Origin: an uncultured Oscillochloris sp. | Lineage (GTDB): Bacteria; Chloroflexota; Chloroflexia; Chloroflexales; Chloroflexaceae | NCBI GenBank assembly: GCA_903877945.1 | Contig: CAIRFY010000003.1 | Span: 1-7,101 of the forward strand | Length of the DNA stretch: 7,101 nucleotides | Direction of reading: 5' to 3' | Shown here: piece by piece, positions 1 to 6,870 of the stretch | Layout of the letters: each line of letters begins with the position of its first letter | Position numbering within the stretch: position 1 is the first letter of the stretch | Program-made: the position numbers and the translations under genes | Notes under the pieces: model-generated | The model's database searches: none | What the model was told of the DNA's origin: nothing | The model's input: only the letters and a program-made list of their open reading frames with translations

Positions 1-107
1 AGCCCTCACCCCCCAGCCCCCTCTCCCTGAGCGGGAGAGGGGGAGTCGGACGCATCCTGGTGCGGAAGTCCCCTCTCCCCGTGAAGGAGAGGGGCAGGGG
101 GTGAGGG
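1..107. repeat. C/G-rich palindromic interspersed repeat, copy 1
   Basis: This is one of two direct-orientation copies in the window; the other is at 5430-5537. The copies differ by about seven substitutions and one single-base indel. The outer ends are imperfect inverted repeats (CCCTCACCCCC at the left, GGGGGTGAGGG at the right). Each half also contains its own short palindrome of the form CCCTCTCCC-loop-GGGAGAGGG, so the strand could fold as one long hairpin or as two small ones. There is no coding capacity. It lies about 67 bp past the stop of the S8 protease gene, so it might also end that transcript, although no T-tract is seen. It may extend beyond the window edge. It resembles the dispersed palindromic repeats or MITEs of Chloroflexota-type genomes; that family assignment is inferred. 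Confidence 0.85.
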
Positions 108-173
108 CCGGAGGGTGACTTTGCTCATGCCCGCGCACGATAGCGAGTCGCTTGTTGGCGAGAAGGCCGGGTT

Positions 174-3100
174 CTATCGATGCGTGTCTGGATGATCCCA
201 AATGACCAGGGACTCGGTGTTGCTGCCAGTGGTGTTGAGCAGCAGGAGACCCTTCTCTGTCGGGCTTGTGCCCGTTGCACCCCGGTCGAAGAGGTTATAG
301 GTTGATCGGCTGCCCACCGGCAAACTCAGCGTTGTGAGCATCTGGTTGTTCAGCGGGCGAACTGCCGCGTAGCGCTCGTTAAGTATGCTCATGGTCGCGG
401 CGATGTGGCTGGTGGTGCTGCCGGTGAAGTAGTTATCGACCGTGTAGGCGTCCACATTCACCAGCGTGCCAGCGTTGGCGCTGGTGATGCCCACCTGCTC
501 GCCGCAGACGGTCAGGATGAAGGCGCTGCTATTGGTGCCGTGCAGCGTGAAGAACAGCGCCTGCTGCGGCCCGGCAACTGGGCCAGCGTACACGACATTG
601 CGCCCATCGCTGGCGAACGACGTGGTGGCATTGAACTCAGCGGTGTAGGCCACATAGTCGGGCGTGCCGTCACGATTCGTGTCCACCTGGATATTAATCT
701 CCAGCGGGTAGTTCGCGTGCGTCACCTGCTGCCACGTCTGCACGCCGAATTGCACCAGCACGCCTGATAAGCAGAAGGTGTCCGACACGGGAACCGTGAC
801 CACACCAAGGTAGCGCGCCGTGATATTCGGGTTCTGGCTGCCCTGCCTGCCTGGCCTGGCCTGGGCTTTGTTCTCGCCGATCAGCGATAGGGCAGTGTAG
901 TCGCCCGGCCCGACGCCCTGGTTCGTCAGGGTGAACGTGCTGGTCAGTAATCTCGTATGGTCTGCGTGATCCCTGCCGTCCGCGCCATTCGTGCTGATCG
1001 TTTTGTTCAGATCCTTGGTGTCATGCTCCGCGTTGCCCCGTGCCTGCGAGACGCGCACCTGCGGCGAGAGTCGCGGCAGGACGTGCCATGCCACATGCAG
1101 GTTATTTTTCGCGTTCCCGCTATCGGTGAAGGTGATATAACCGTCATACTCAAGGAGACTGAGTTCCGCCGGGCTGCCGCCGCCCGCGCCGGAGTTCATC
1201 GTCCATGGGCGCAGCTTCGTTCCGTCGATCTCTAGCTTCACCTCGAAGGATTGTGAGCGGCGGGCCGGTACCGTGATCACCGTGCGCGACGGCTGGATCG
1301 TCACCGCGCCATTGGTCTGATCATCCAGATAGCGGAAGTTGCTGCCGATGTTATAGGTGATGGGCCGGTTGGTGTAGTTCTTCACCTCAACTGTGCGGCG
1401 GATCGTCGTTTTGTCGCGGCTGACATTGAGGAACCCGAACGAGAGGCTGGCCCCCGCGCCATGCGCCTCGAAAGCTGCCGCGCCGGTGGCAAGGGCTTTG
1501 TCAACACGGAGTTCGCCGCCGCCAATGCGGGTGATCGGCGCGAGGACGCCGGGTTGGGTGATCGGGTTGGCGTAGATCGTCGTCTCGGCGGTGTTCATCA
1601 GCAGCGCCTTGACCTCGCGTGGCGCGAGGTGCGGCCTGCTGGCCAGGATCAGGGCCGCCGCGCCCGACACCATCGGGGCAGCACCTGATGTGCCGCCGAA
1701 CGCGGTGGTGCCGCTGCCGGTGCCAACCTCGGCGGAGACGGAGGTGCCGGGGGCACCGATCTCGGGTTTGATCAACTGGCCGAACTGGGCATCCTCACGC
1801 TCATGCTTAAACGTGGTGCCGATGGTCGGCCCACGCGACGAGGAACCGACCACGCTGCCGACAAGCGGGATCGCTGTCGCGTCAGAGACGGTGACGTTCA
1901 CGAATGTGGTGGGCGTGATGTTGACCTTAATCCGGCTCGCGTCGATCTGCGTGATGACCAGGGTTGGTACCACATGTGTACCGCCGCCGAAGCTGAACGA
2001 GGACGGGTCGCCAGGGGCAACCATGCCGATCAGCACGCCGATGGCACCTGCGGCAGCGGCCACGTCGGTCTTCAGGCTCACCGCGCATGTGCCACGGTCA
2101 ATCAGGGCGACCTTGCCGACCGGGTTGTTCAGCAGAACCTCGCCGGGACATGCCGTGCCGACATAGACCACATCGCCGGTGAAGCCAGCCCCAATGGGTG
2201 CCCAGTCTACGGTGGCGGTGTTTTTATACGTACCGGCGATGCCGCTGGGGCTCGTGATCACCAGCGGGTACGTCTTCGCGCTGGGTGCCTGAGTCTGAGC
2301 CACGGCCAGGGCTGACGGCGCAGCTGCTGGCGTGCCGATATTATAGGGCCGGTCGGCGCTGTTACCGGCTGAGGCGACCGTCAGGATTCCCAGCCTGCTG
2401 GCGTTTTCCACCGCAGTTGAGAGGTCGTCGAAGAAGTTGTAGCCATATGCCGAGCCAAGCGACAGGTTAATAATATCGGCGTGATCGTTGGTTCTGCCGT
2501 CCCGGTTCGGGTCAGCGGCGAAGTCCATGCCTTCAAGGATGGCGATGCCGCTACAGGATGCAGCCACAACCGAACAGACTTTGACAGCGTAGAGCGACGC
2601 GGCTGGGGCCACGCCCTTGGCTCCGGCGATAATGTCGGCAACGTGGGTGCCGTGGCCGCCATCACAGCCGTCGGTGACGACCGTGGGGCTACAGTCAATC
2701 GGGTCGTCGTCGGGGGCCAGCGGGCCGTTCGGCCAGGTTTCGCCTACAAAGTCATAGCCCCCGATCACCTTGGTGGTGGGGAAAAGCCGATCACGGGTCG
2801 TATTTCGCGGGTCAGTGGTGCTGGTGCCGTAGGCGGCGGCGTAGGCAGCGGGCGTACCCGCCCCGCCGAATGCTGCGTGCGTGTAGTCAATGCCCGTGTC
2901 AAGCACGGCCACGCGCACGCCTTTGCCGCCACGCGCCGACTGCTGCACGGGCGGCGTGCCCCCGATGTAGGGCACCGTCTCGCTGAGATCAAGCTGAAAA
3001 TTGACCACCGGGGTGATCGTCACCACCCGTGCGTCCGTCGCCAGACTGCCCAACTTCGCCGCGTCGATCTCAAACATCACCGCGTTAAGCAGGAGCTTCA

Positions 3101-3455
3101 CCCGGCCCAGCACGCGTGCGCTGCTGTCAATCTGGCTGACGTGGGCGATGATCGCATCCTGCTCGGCGCTGATCGCGTCGGCCTGCGCCCGTGGGTTATC
3201 GGCCAGAGATACCGGCGCTGTGCCGAGGCGCACCACGACTGACACCCGACCTGTGGCCACGTCCAGTTGGCCTCTGATCTTGCTGTTTACCGTCTCCTGA
3301 TCCGGCAACCTGAGTTCATCGATATCGGTAGGCGCAACCCGGCTTGGGCTGGAGCCGTTGTTCTGCGCAGCGGTGCCGGGCGCACCCATAAATGTGAGGC
3401 TCAACAGCATGATCGCGCTGAGAATAGATAGTATAGGCTTGTTTCGGTAAAACAT
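174..3455 (-). CDS. Secreted subtilisin-like serine protease (S8) with PA-domain insert
   Basis: This encodes a secreted endopeptidase of 1093 aa, predicted to degrade proteins outside the cell. Residues 1-30 form a signal peptide (basic FYRNK, hydrophobic core, cleavage after GTAA). Residues 70-155 look like an I9 propeptide. The S8 catalytic residues are D186 (AVLDTGID), H268 (GGHGTHVA), oxyanion N365 (ASAGNS) and S590 (GGTSGAAP). A PA-like domain (about 395-525) sits between N365 and S590, as in Vpr and lactocepin-type enzymes. DPNRDG (315-320) is a probable Ca-binding loop. Residues 670-1093 are a beta-rich extension of unknown role with a second DTNRDGTPDY loop at 925-934. No LPXTG motif or C-terminal membrane segment is visible, so release seems likelier than anchoring. 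The start at 3455 was chosen because GAGGGG lies 7 nt upstream and the signal peptide then begins correctly. The in-frame ATG at 3503 adds 16 residues and lacks a ribosome site. The gene is complete and ends in TAG. Confidence 0.93.
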   Translation of the reverse strand: MFYRNKPILSILSAIMLLSLTFMGAPGTAAQNNGSSPSRVAPTDIDELRLPDQETVNSKIRGQLDVATGRVSVVVRLGTAPVSLADNPRAQADAISAEQDAIIAHVSQIDSSARVLGRVKLLLNAVMFEIDAAKLGSLATDARVVTITPVVNFQLDLSETVPYIGGTPPVQQSARGGKGVRVAVLDTGIDYTHAAFGGAGTPAAYAAAYGTSTTDPRNTTRDRLFPTTKVIGGYDFVGETWPNGPLAPDDDPIDCSPTVVTDGCDGGHGTHVADIIAGAKGVAPAASLYAVKVCSVVAASCSGIAILEGMDFAADPNRDGRTNDHADIINLSLGSAYGYNFFDDLSTAVENASRLGILTVASAGNSADRPYNIGTPAAAPSALAVAQTQAPSAKTYPLVITSPSGIAGTYKNTATVDWAPIGAGFTGDVVYVGTACPGEVLLNNPVGKVALIDRGTCAVSLKTDVAAAAGAIGVLIGMVAPGDPSSFSFGGGTHVVPTLVITQIDASRIKVNITPTTFVNVTVSDATAIPLVGSVVGSSSRGPTIGTTFKHEREDAQFGQLIKPEIGAPGTSVSAEVGTGSGTTAFGGTSGAAPMVSGAAALILASRPHLAPREVKALLMNTAETTIYANPITQPGVLAPITRIGGGELRVDKALATGAAAFEAHGAGASLSFGFLNVSRDKTTIRRTVEVKNYTNRPITYNIGSNFRYLDDQTNGAVTIQPSRTVITVPARRSQSFEVKLEIDGTKLRPWTMNSGAGGGSPAELSLLEYDGYITFTDSGNAKNNLHVAWHVLPRLSPQVRVSQARGNAEHDTKDLNKTISTNGADGRDHADHTRLLTSTFTLTNQGVGPGDYTALSLIGENKAQARPGRQGSQNPNITARYLGVVTVPVSDTFCLSGVLVQFGVQTWQQVTHANYPLEINIQVDTNRDGTPDYVAYTAEFNATTSFASDGRNVVYAGPVAGPQQALFFTLHGTNSSAFILTVCGEQVGITSANAGTLVNVDAYTVDNYFTGSTTSHIAATMSILNERYAAVRPLNNQMLTTLSLPVGSRSTYNLFDRGATGTSPTEKGLLLLNTTGSNTESLVIWDHPDTHR

Positions 3456-3462
3456 GGTCGTT

Positions 3463-3468
3463 CCCCTC
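3463..3468 (-). promoter_or_regulatory. Ribosome binding site of the S8 protease gene
   Basis: On the minus strand GAGGGG lies 7 nt before the ATG at 3455. It decides between this start and the longer in-frame ATG at 3503, which has no Shine-Dalgarno at a usable distance. Confidence 0.65.
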
Positions 3469-3509
3469 TCTCTCAAAGGAGACGTTGCTGTTCGGCTATC
3501 CATAGTATG

Positions 3510-3523
3510 ATAGGCATACCTAT
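3510..3523. promoter_or_regulatory. Short inverted repeat upstream of the S8 gene, possible operator
   Basis: The sequence ATAGG-CATA-CCTAT is a 5-bp inverted repeat with a 4-nt spacer, 55-68 nt upstream of the protease start. Its position would suit a repressor or activator site, but the arms are short and no partner is known. A consensus TTGACA lies farther upstream on the minus strand at 3569-3574, but no good -10 sits 16-18 nt after it, so the promoter itself is not assigned. The rest of 3524-3737 is comparatively A/T-rich and shows nothing else I can support. Confidence 0.25.
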
Positions 3524-3737
3524 GTGGGTGTATAGTAAAATGTCATGGATCTACCATTGTAAGGGTACTGTCAAGAGTTTAAGACGATGTATGACGAGAA
3601 TGTTATGTGATATTCGCGTACAGTAGCGGAAGTTTCTTTTTTTGGGTGATGGTTCGCCTTTACAGATAAATAAAATGTTATCTATGCGCCCTACCCATGC
3701 GGCTGAGTTGTACGAGTTGTTGGGTCAGGCCCACCAC

Positions 3738-3768
3738 AAAAAATACGGGGGCGACTTAGTCGCCCCCG
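3738..3768 (-). terminator. Rho-independent terminator of asnS
   Basis: Read on the minus strand, a perfect 10-bp stem (CGGGGGCGAC / GTCGCCCCCG) with a 3-nt loop at 3746-3768 is followed by TATTTTTT. It begins about 30 nt after the asnS stop codon. The intervening DNA carries three C5-G runs (CCCCCGCA, CCCCCGTA, CCCCCGCA) that could pair alternatively with the G-rich arm. This separates asnS transcription from the S8 protease gene downstream. Confidence 0.9.
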
Positions 3769-3798
3769 CACCCCCGTACCCCCGCACTCCCCACGACG

Positions 3799-5121
3799 CT
3801 ACGGGTAGATTCGATACAACTGCCGAGGGAAAGGGATCGTCTCGCGGATGTGGCGGGTGCCCGAGATCCAGGCTACCGCCCGCTCGATGCCCATACCGAA
3901 CCCGCTATGCGGCACCGTCCCGTAGCGGCGCAGGTCAATGTACCAGCGATAGTCGTCCACGTTCAGCCCGTGTTCGCGGATGCGCGTCTCCAGCAGGGCT
4001 GCGTCGTGGATGCGCTGCGAGCCACCGATGATCTCACCGTAGCCCTCGGAGGCCAACAGGTCGGCGCAGAGGGCCACCTCCGGGCGCTGCGGGTCCGGCT
4101 CCATATAGAATGCCTTGATTGCGCTCGGGTAGCGCTCCACGAACACCGGCCGGTCGAACTGCTGGGTAATTAGCGTCTCGTGCGGCGCGCCGAAGTCCTC
4201 GCCCCACTCCAGCGGCGTACAGCCCTCCACCTCGGCGTACTTCGCGTTCACCAGGGCCACCGCATCGTCGTAGCTGATGCGCGGGAAGGGGGGATTCACC
4301 CGCTCCAGCGGCGTCGTGTCGCGCTCCAGGGTCTTCAGATCTTCGCCGCGCCGCTCCAGCACCCGCTGCACAATCGCGCTGACGAAGTTCTCCTGAAGCA
4401 CCATGTTCTCGGCGTGGTCGGCGAAGGCCACCTCCGGCTCGATCATCCAGAACTCAGTCAGGTGCCGCCGGGTCTTGCTCTTCTCGGCACGGAAGGTCGG
4501 CCCAAAGCAGTAGACCTTGCCGAAGCTCATCATGCCCGACTCCACGTAGAGCTGGCCGGTCTGCGCCAGATAGGCCCGCCCCAGGTCGAAGTAGTCGGTG
4601 CCAAAGAGATTGGTGGTACCCTCGGCCGCCGTCATCGTCAGGATGGGTGAGTCGTAGCGGATGAAGCCCTGGGCGTTCAGCCACTCCTGGGCCGCCGCGA
4701 TCACCTCGGCGCGGATGCGCAGCAGGGCGTGCTGTTTAGCCGAGCGCACCCACAGGTGCCGGTGCTCCATCAGGAACTCAACGCCGTGCTCCTTTGGCGA
4801 GATCGGGTAGTCGTGGGCCATGCCAACGATCTCCACGTCCTGCACATCCAGCTCGTAGCCGCTGGGTGCCCGCGCATCGGCCCGCACCGCGCCAGTGATC
4901 CGGCACGACGACTCCTGAGTCAGGTGCTGGGCGTGCGCAAAGACATCCTCGGCCACATTCTTCTTAAACACCACGCACTGGATGGTCGCGCTCCCATCGC
5001 GCAGCATCAGGAAGATCAGTTTGCCCTTCTCGGTCTTGTGATAGATCCAGCCCGACAGCGACACCGTCTGCCCCTCGTAGCCAGCGATTGCGGCGATTGA
5101 GGTAGTCGGCAGCAACGACAT
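3799..5121 (-). CDS. asnS: Asparaginyl-tRNA synthetase (class II)
   Basis: This cytoplasmic enzyme charges tRNA-Asn with asparagine using ATP. The 440 aa match the usual size of the family. Residues 18-100 are the OB-fold anticodon-binding domain (SLSGWIYHKTEKGKLIFLML region). The class II core follows: motif 1 around 150-160 with P159; a substrate region TGQLYVESGMM at 188-198; motif 2 at 208-229 (GPTFRAEKS, RRHLTEFW, EPE); motif 3 at 407-414 (GFGMGIER) with R414. RRYGTVPHSGFGMG and IRETIPFPR at the C-terminus are typical of AsnRS rather than AspRS. The start at 5121 was chosen because AAAGGAG lies 6 nt before it and the family domain begins right after. A 52-residue in-frame extension back to 5277 has no family resemblance and would overlap the candidate promoter. 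AsnRS implies direct asparaginylation; whether a GatCAB route coexists cannot be seen here. Confidence 0.96.
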   Translation of the reverse strand: MSLLPTTSIAAIAGYEGQTVSLSGWIYHKTEKGKLIFLMLRDGSATIQCVVFKKNVAEDVFAHAQHLTQESSCRITGAVRADARAPSGYELDVQDVEIVGMAHDYPISPKEHGVEFLMEHRHLWVRSAKQHALLRIRAEVIAAAQEWLNAQGFIRYDSPILTMTAAEGTTNLFGTDYFDLGRAYLAQTGQLYVESGMMSFGKVYCFGPTFRAEKSKTRRHLTEFWMIEPEVAFADHAENMVLQENFVSAIVQRVLERRGEDLKTLERDTTPLERVNPPFPRISYDDAVALVNAKYAEVEGCTPLEWGEDFGAPHETLITQQFDRPVFVERYPSAIKAFYMEPDPQRPEVALCADLLASEGYGEIIGGSQRIHDAALLETRIREHGLNVDDYRWYIDLRRYGTVPHSGFGMGIERAVAWISGTRHIRETIPFPRQLYRIYP

Positions 5122-5127
5122 GGCGTA

Positions 5128-5134
5128 CTCCTTT
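5128..5134 (-). promoter_or_regulatory. Ribosome binding site of asnS
   Basis: AAAGGAG on the minus strand, 6 nt before the ATG at 5121, is a near-perfect Shine-Dalgarno. It settles the start codon against the longer reading frame that opens at 5277. Confidence 0.85.
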
Positions 5135-5151
5135 AGGGTACAGGAGGCAGG

Positions 5152-5180
5152 GGCAGGAGGCAGGTCGCCTGCCTCCTGCC
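5152..5180. repeat. GC-rich hairpin in the asnS leader
   Basis: A perfect 13-bp inverted repeat (GGCAGGAGGCAGG / CCTGCCTCCTGCC) encloses a 3-nt loop. It would be transcribed in the asnS 5' leader, ending 17 nt upstream of the ribosome binding site. GGAGGCAGG recurs next to it at 5143-5151, hinting at a tandem origin. No T-tract follows, so it is not a classical attenuator. The minus-strand leader has no T-box signature (no AGGGTGG-type anti-terminator box). It may stabilise the mRNA or simply be a dispersed repeat. Confidence 0.75.
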
Positions 5181-5203
5181 TCCTCATCAGCGTTTGCTGC
5201 GCC

Positions 5204-5232
5204 AGTATGCCACGAGTCCCATGCGGTGGCAA
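5204..5232 (-). promoter_or_regulatory. Candidate sigma-70 promoter of asnS
   Basis: On the minus strand TTGCCA (5227-5232) and CATACT (5204-5209) are spaced by 17 nt, matching the -35 and -10 consensus at five and four of six bases. Transcription would begin near 5197 and give a leader of about 75 nt containing the 5152-5180 hairpin. This is a sequence match only. Confidence 0.45.
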
Positions 5233-5233
5233 A

Positions 5234-5262
5234 TTGACATCAGGGGAATGTTCGGACATAAT
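5234..5262 (+). promoter_or_regulatory. Candidate strong sigma-70 promoter facing the M20 peptidase gene
   Basis: TTGACA (5234-5239), a 17-nt spacer and CATAAT (5257-5262) match the consensus at 11 of 12 positions. The -35 box is one base away from the -35 box of the asnS candidate promoter, giving a back-to-back divergent pair. A start near 5269 would leave about 330 nt of leader, full of inverted repeats, before the M20 start at 5602. A short non-coding transcript is another possibility. Confidence 0.5.
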
Positions 5263-5322
5263 CAGTGGCCCGTGCATACATATCAGACTTCCCGGCGATA
5301 GAAGTCGCGAGTTGCTATTCTA

Positions 5323-5369
5323 CGAAAGCCGTCTACACGGCTTGTCTGAGGCCGTATAGACGGCCTTCG
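5323..5369. repeat. Twin-hairpin inverted repeat
   Basis: Two 19-nt arms (5323-5341 and 5351-5369) are inverted copies agreeing at 17 of 19 positions, separated by 9 nt. Each arm is also self-complementary: AAGCCGT-CTAC-ACGGCTT in the first and AGGCCGT-ATAG-ACGGCCT in the second. The DNA or RNA could therefore form one long hairpin or two small ones. A further 10-bp inverted pair (CGGCGATAGA at 5293-5302, TCTATCGCCG at 5417-5426) brackets it. No T-tract follows on either strand, so it is not called a terminator. Confidence 0.75.
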
Positions 5370-5384
5370 CACCCGAGAGCCGAG

Positions 5385-5575
5385 GGCTTTAGCTCCAATA
5401 TTTTACGAATAAGGGATCTATCGCCGCTCAGCCCTCACCCCCCAGCCCCCTCTCCCTGAACGGGAGAGGGGGAGCCGGATGCGTCCTGCTGCGGAATCTC
5501 CCCTCTCCCCGTGAGGGAGAGGGGCAGGGGGTGAGGGGACAAGGTCGACTTATTCGAAAAATACTAGCTTTAGCC
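5385..5575. repeat. Outer inverted repeats enclosing palindromic repeat copy 2
   Basis: The left arm at 5385-5413 begins GGCTTTAGCT and ends ACGAATAAG. The right arm at 5549-5575 begins CTTATTCGA and ends GCTTTAGCC. They are imperfect inverted copies differing by a few substitutions and a 2-nt gap. They enclose the C/G-rich palindrome at 5430-5537 and end 26 nt before the M20 start codon. The first copy of the palindrome at 1-107 lacks a matching arm on its right side, so these arms are not a fixed part of that repeat. Confidence 0.65.
5430..5537. repeat. C/G-rich palindromic interspersed repeat, copy 2
   Basis: This is the second copy of the repeat at 1-107, in the same orientation and about 93% identical. 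Its terminal inverted repeats pair over roughly 24-26 nt with small gaps. Two internal 9-bp hairpins (CCCTCTCCC / GGGAGAGGG) have 5-nt loops; the first is at 5448-5470. It lies in the leader of the M20 peptidase gene, between the candidate promoter and the start codon. It could have been inserted there or could affect expression. No transposase is nearby. Confidence 0.88.
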
Positions 5576-5601
5576 CCACGGCGCAGGAACAAGAGACTGA
5601 C

Positions 5602-6753
5602 ATGGACATTCAGCGCTGGTACACACATGCGGCGGTGCGGCGGGCCATCGCCGATTTGGCTGACCCCCAGCCTATTTTGGAGACGGCCATCGCGGTACAG
5701 CAGGTGCCCGCCCCGACGTTTGACGAGCGCCGGCGTGGCGATCTTGTTTGCGCACGCATGCGCGACCTCGGCCTGCGGGATGTCGAACACGATCTGATCG
5801 GGAATGTATACGGTTGTCGGCCCGGTCGATCCGGCCAGCCCAGCCTGCTCATCTCCGCCCACCTCGATACGGTCTTCCCCATCGAGACCGACCTGCGCAT
5901 CCGCCACGAGGGCGAGCGGGTCTACGGCCCCGGCCTGGGCGACAACAGCACCGGTGTGGCGAGCCTGCTGCACCTGGCCGCCGCCTTCCAGAAACACAGC
6001 CTGCCCAACCAGGGCGATGTGTGGTTTGTGGCCAACGTATGTGAGGAGGGGCTAGGCGACCTGCGCGGTATCCGGGCGGCGGTTGACCGGCTGCGCGATA
6101 AGGTGGGTGCCGTGATTGTGCTGGAGGGCTGCGATTTCGGCACCTTGCACCACCAGGCCATCGGGGTGCGCCGCTACCGGATCGCGGCCAGTGCCCCCGG
6201 CGGCCACTCCTGGGGCAACTACGGCAACCCGAGCGCCATCCACGCTCTGGTACGCCTCGCCGCCCGCATTTCCGAGCTCAGCGTGCCGCGCAGCCCGCGC
6301 ACCACCTACAACATTGGCGTGATCGAGGGCGGCACCTCGGTGAACACGATTGCTCAGCAGGCGAGCCTGCTCCTCGACATGCGCTCAGTCAGCGCGCCCG
6401 CCCTCGACGACTTAGTGGCTCAGGTGGATCGCCTGGTGCGCGCCGCCGCCGCTGAGCATGCCGATGTGCAGATCAGCGTGACCACCGTGGGCAACCGGCC
6501 CTCCGGCTCCATCCCACGCGAACACCCCCTGGTGCAGGCCGCCGTAAACGCCTACCAGTCCGTCGGGGCCACCATCAGCTTCCAGCAGAGCAGCACCGAC
6601 GCCAACATCCCGCTCAGCCAGGGCATCCCCGCCATTTGTGTCGGCATCACCGACGGTGGCAACGCCCACCGCCGCGATGAGTTTATCATCCCCGAAAACC
6701 TAGGCCGGGGCGTGCAGGCCCTACTGCTCCTGGCGATGAGTGCTTGCGGGTGA
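5602..6753 (+). CDS. M20 family zinc metallopeptidase, peptidase T-like
   Basis: This is a probable cytoplasmic two-zinc aminopeptidase or amidohydrolase of 383 aa, normal for the M20/M25/M40 family. The catalytic domain spans about residues 1-185 and 301-383, with a dimerisation (lid) domain in between. Expected metal ligands are H87 with catalytic D89 in SAHLDTVFP, bridging D114 in GLGDNSTG, E149 (general base E148) in EEGLGD, E175 in LEGCD, and H356 in GNAHRRDE. H202 of GGHSWGN is the conserved lid histidine reaching the partner active site. STDANIPLSQGIPAICVG (331-348) is also a family hallmark. There is no signal peptide. The substrate is not predictable: small peptides are likely, but related enzymes act on acylated amino acids. 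The ATG at 5602 fits the family N-terminus, yet the ribosome site is weak (AGGA 13 nt upstream). The gene stands alone, divergent from asnS. Confidence 0.93.
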   Translation: MDIQRWYTHAAVRRAIADLADPQPILETAIAVQQVPAPTFDERRRGDLVCARMRDLGLRDVEHDLIGNVYGCRPGRSGQPSLLISAHLDTVFPIETDLRIRHEGERVYGPGLGDNSTGVASLLHLAAAFQKHSLPNQGDVWFVANVCEEGLGDLRGIRAAVDRLRDKVGAVIVLEGCDFGTLHHQAIGVRRYRIAASAPGGHSWGNYGNPSAIHALVRLAARISELSVPRSPRTTYNIGVIEGGTSVNTIAQQASLLLDMRSVSAPALDDLVAQVDRLVRAAAAEHADVQISVTTVGNRPSGSIPREHPLVQAAVNAYQSVGATISFQQSSTDANIPLSQGIPAICVGITDGGNAHRRDEFIIPENLGRGVQALLLLAMSACG

Positions 6754-6832
6754 GATCATATAGCGATAATGCTAACACTGTTCTTATATGGCGTTAACAT
6801 CGTTCTAATATTGTCCAGCTATACTGCGATCA

Positions 6833-6870
6833 GGCGGTGCGGAGGATTTGCGATGGTTCTCCGCCACGCC
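6833..6870. repeat. Imperfect hairpin downstream of the M20 gene
   Basis: The arms GGCGGTGCGGAG (6833-6844) and CTCCGCCACGCC (6859-6870) pair at 10 of 12 positions with a 14-nt loop, about 80 nt past the M20 stop. No T-tract follows on either strand, so it may be a weak or rho-assisted terminator, an mRNA-stabilising hairpin or a chance palindrome. The surrounding 6754-6968 contains no convincing gene. Confidence 0.4.

Noticed and set aside
2481..3242. 253-aa plus-strand open frame inside the S8 gene, and other long plus-strand frames at 1591-2166 and 1803-2315
   Set aside because: They are antisense shadows of a G/C-rich gene with intact catalytic motifs; their translations have arginine- and alanine-rich composition and no recognisable domain.
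3456..3503. Longer S8 protease start at 3503 (16 extra residues, MDSRTATSPL...)
   Set aside because: No Shine-Dalgarno before it, and it would put a charged tail ahead of an otherwise classical signal peptide; the ATG at 3455 has GAGGGG at 7 nt.
3569..3574. TTGACA -35 box for the S8 gene
   Set aside because: A perfect hexamer, but the bases 15-18 nt downstream are poor matches to TATAAT, so no promoter is called.
5122..5277. 52-residue N-terminal extension of AsnRS
   Set aside because: It translates the GC-rich hairpin and the candidate asnS promoter, shows no family similarity, and the internal ATG at 5121 has a near-perfect ribosome site.
5122..5430. T-box riboswitch in the asnS leader
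   Set aside because: No T-box sequence, no specifier-loop arrangement and no terminator hairpin with T-tract were found on the minus strand.
5428..5997. 189-aa minus-strand frame crossing the palindromic repeat
   Set aside because: It is a shadow of the M20 gene and the repeat; the repeat portion translates to low-complexity proline and serine runs.
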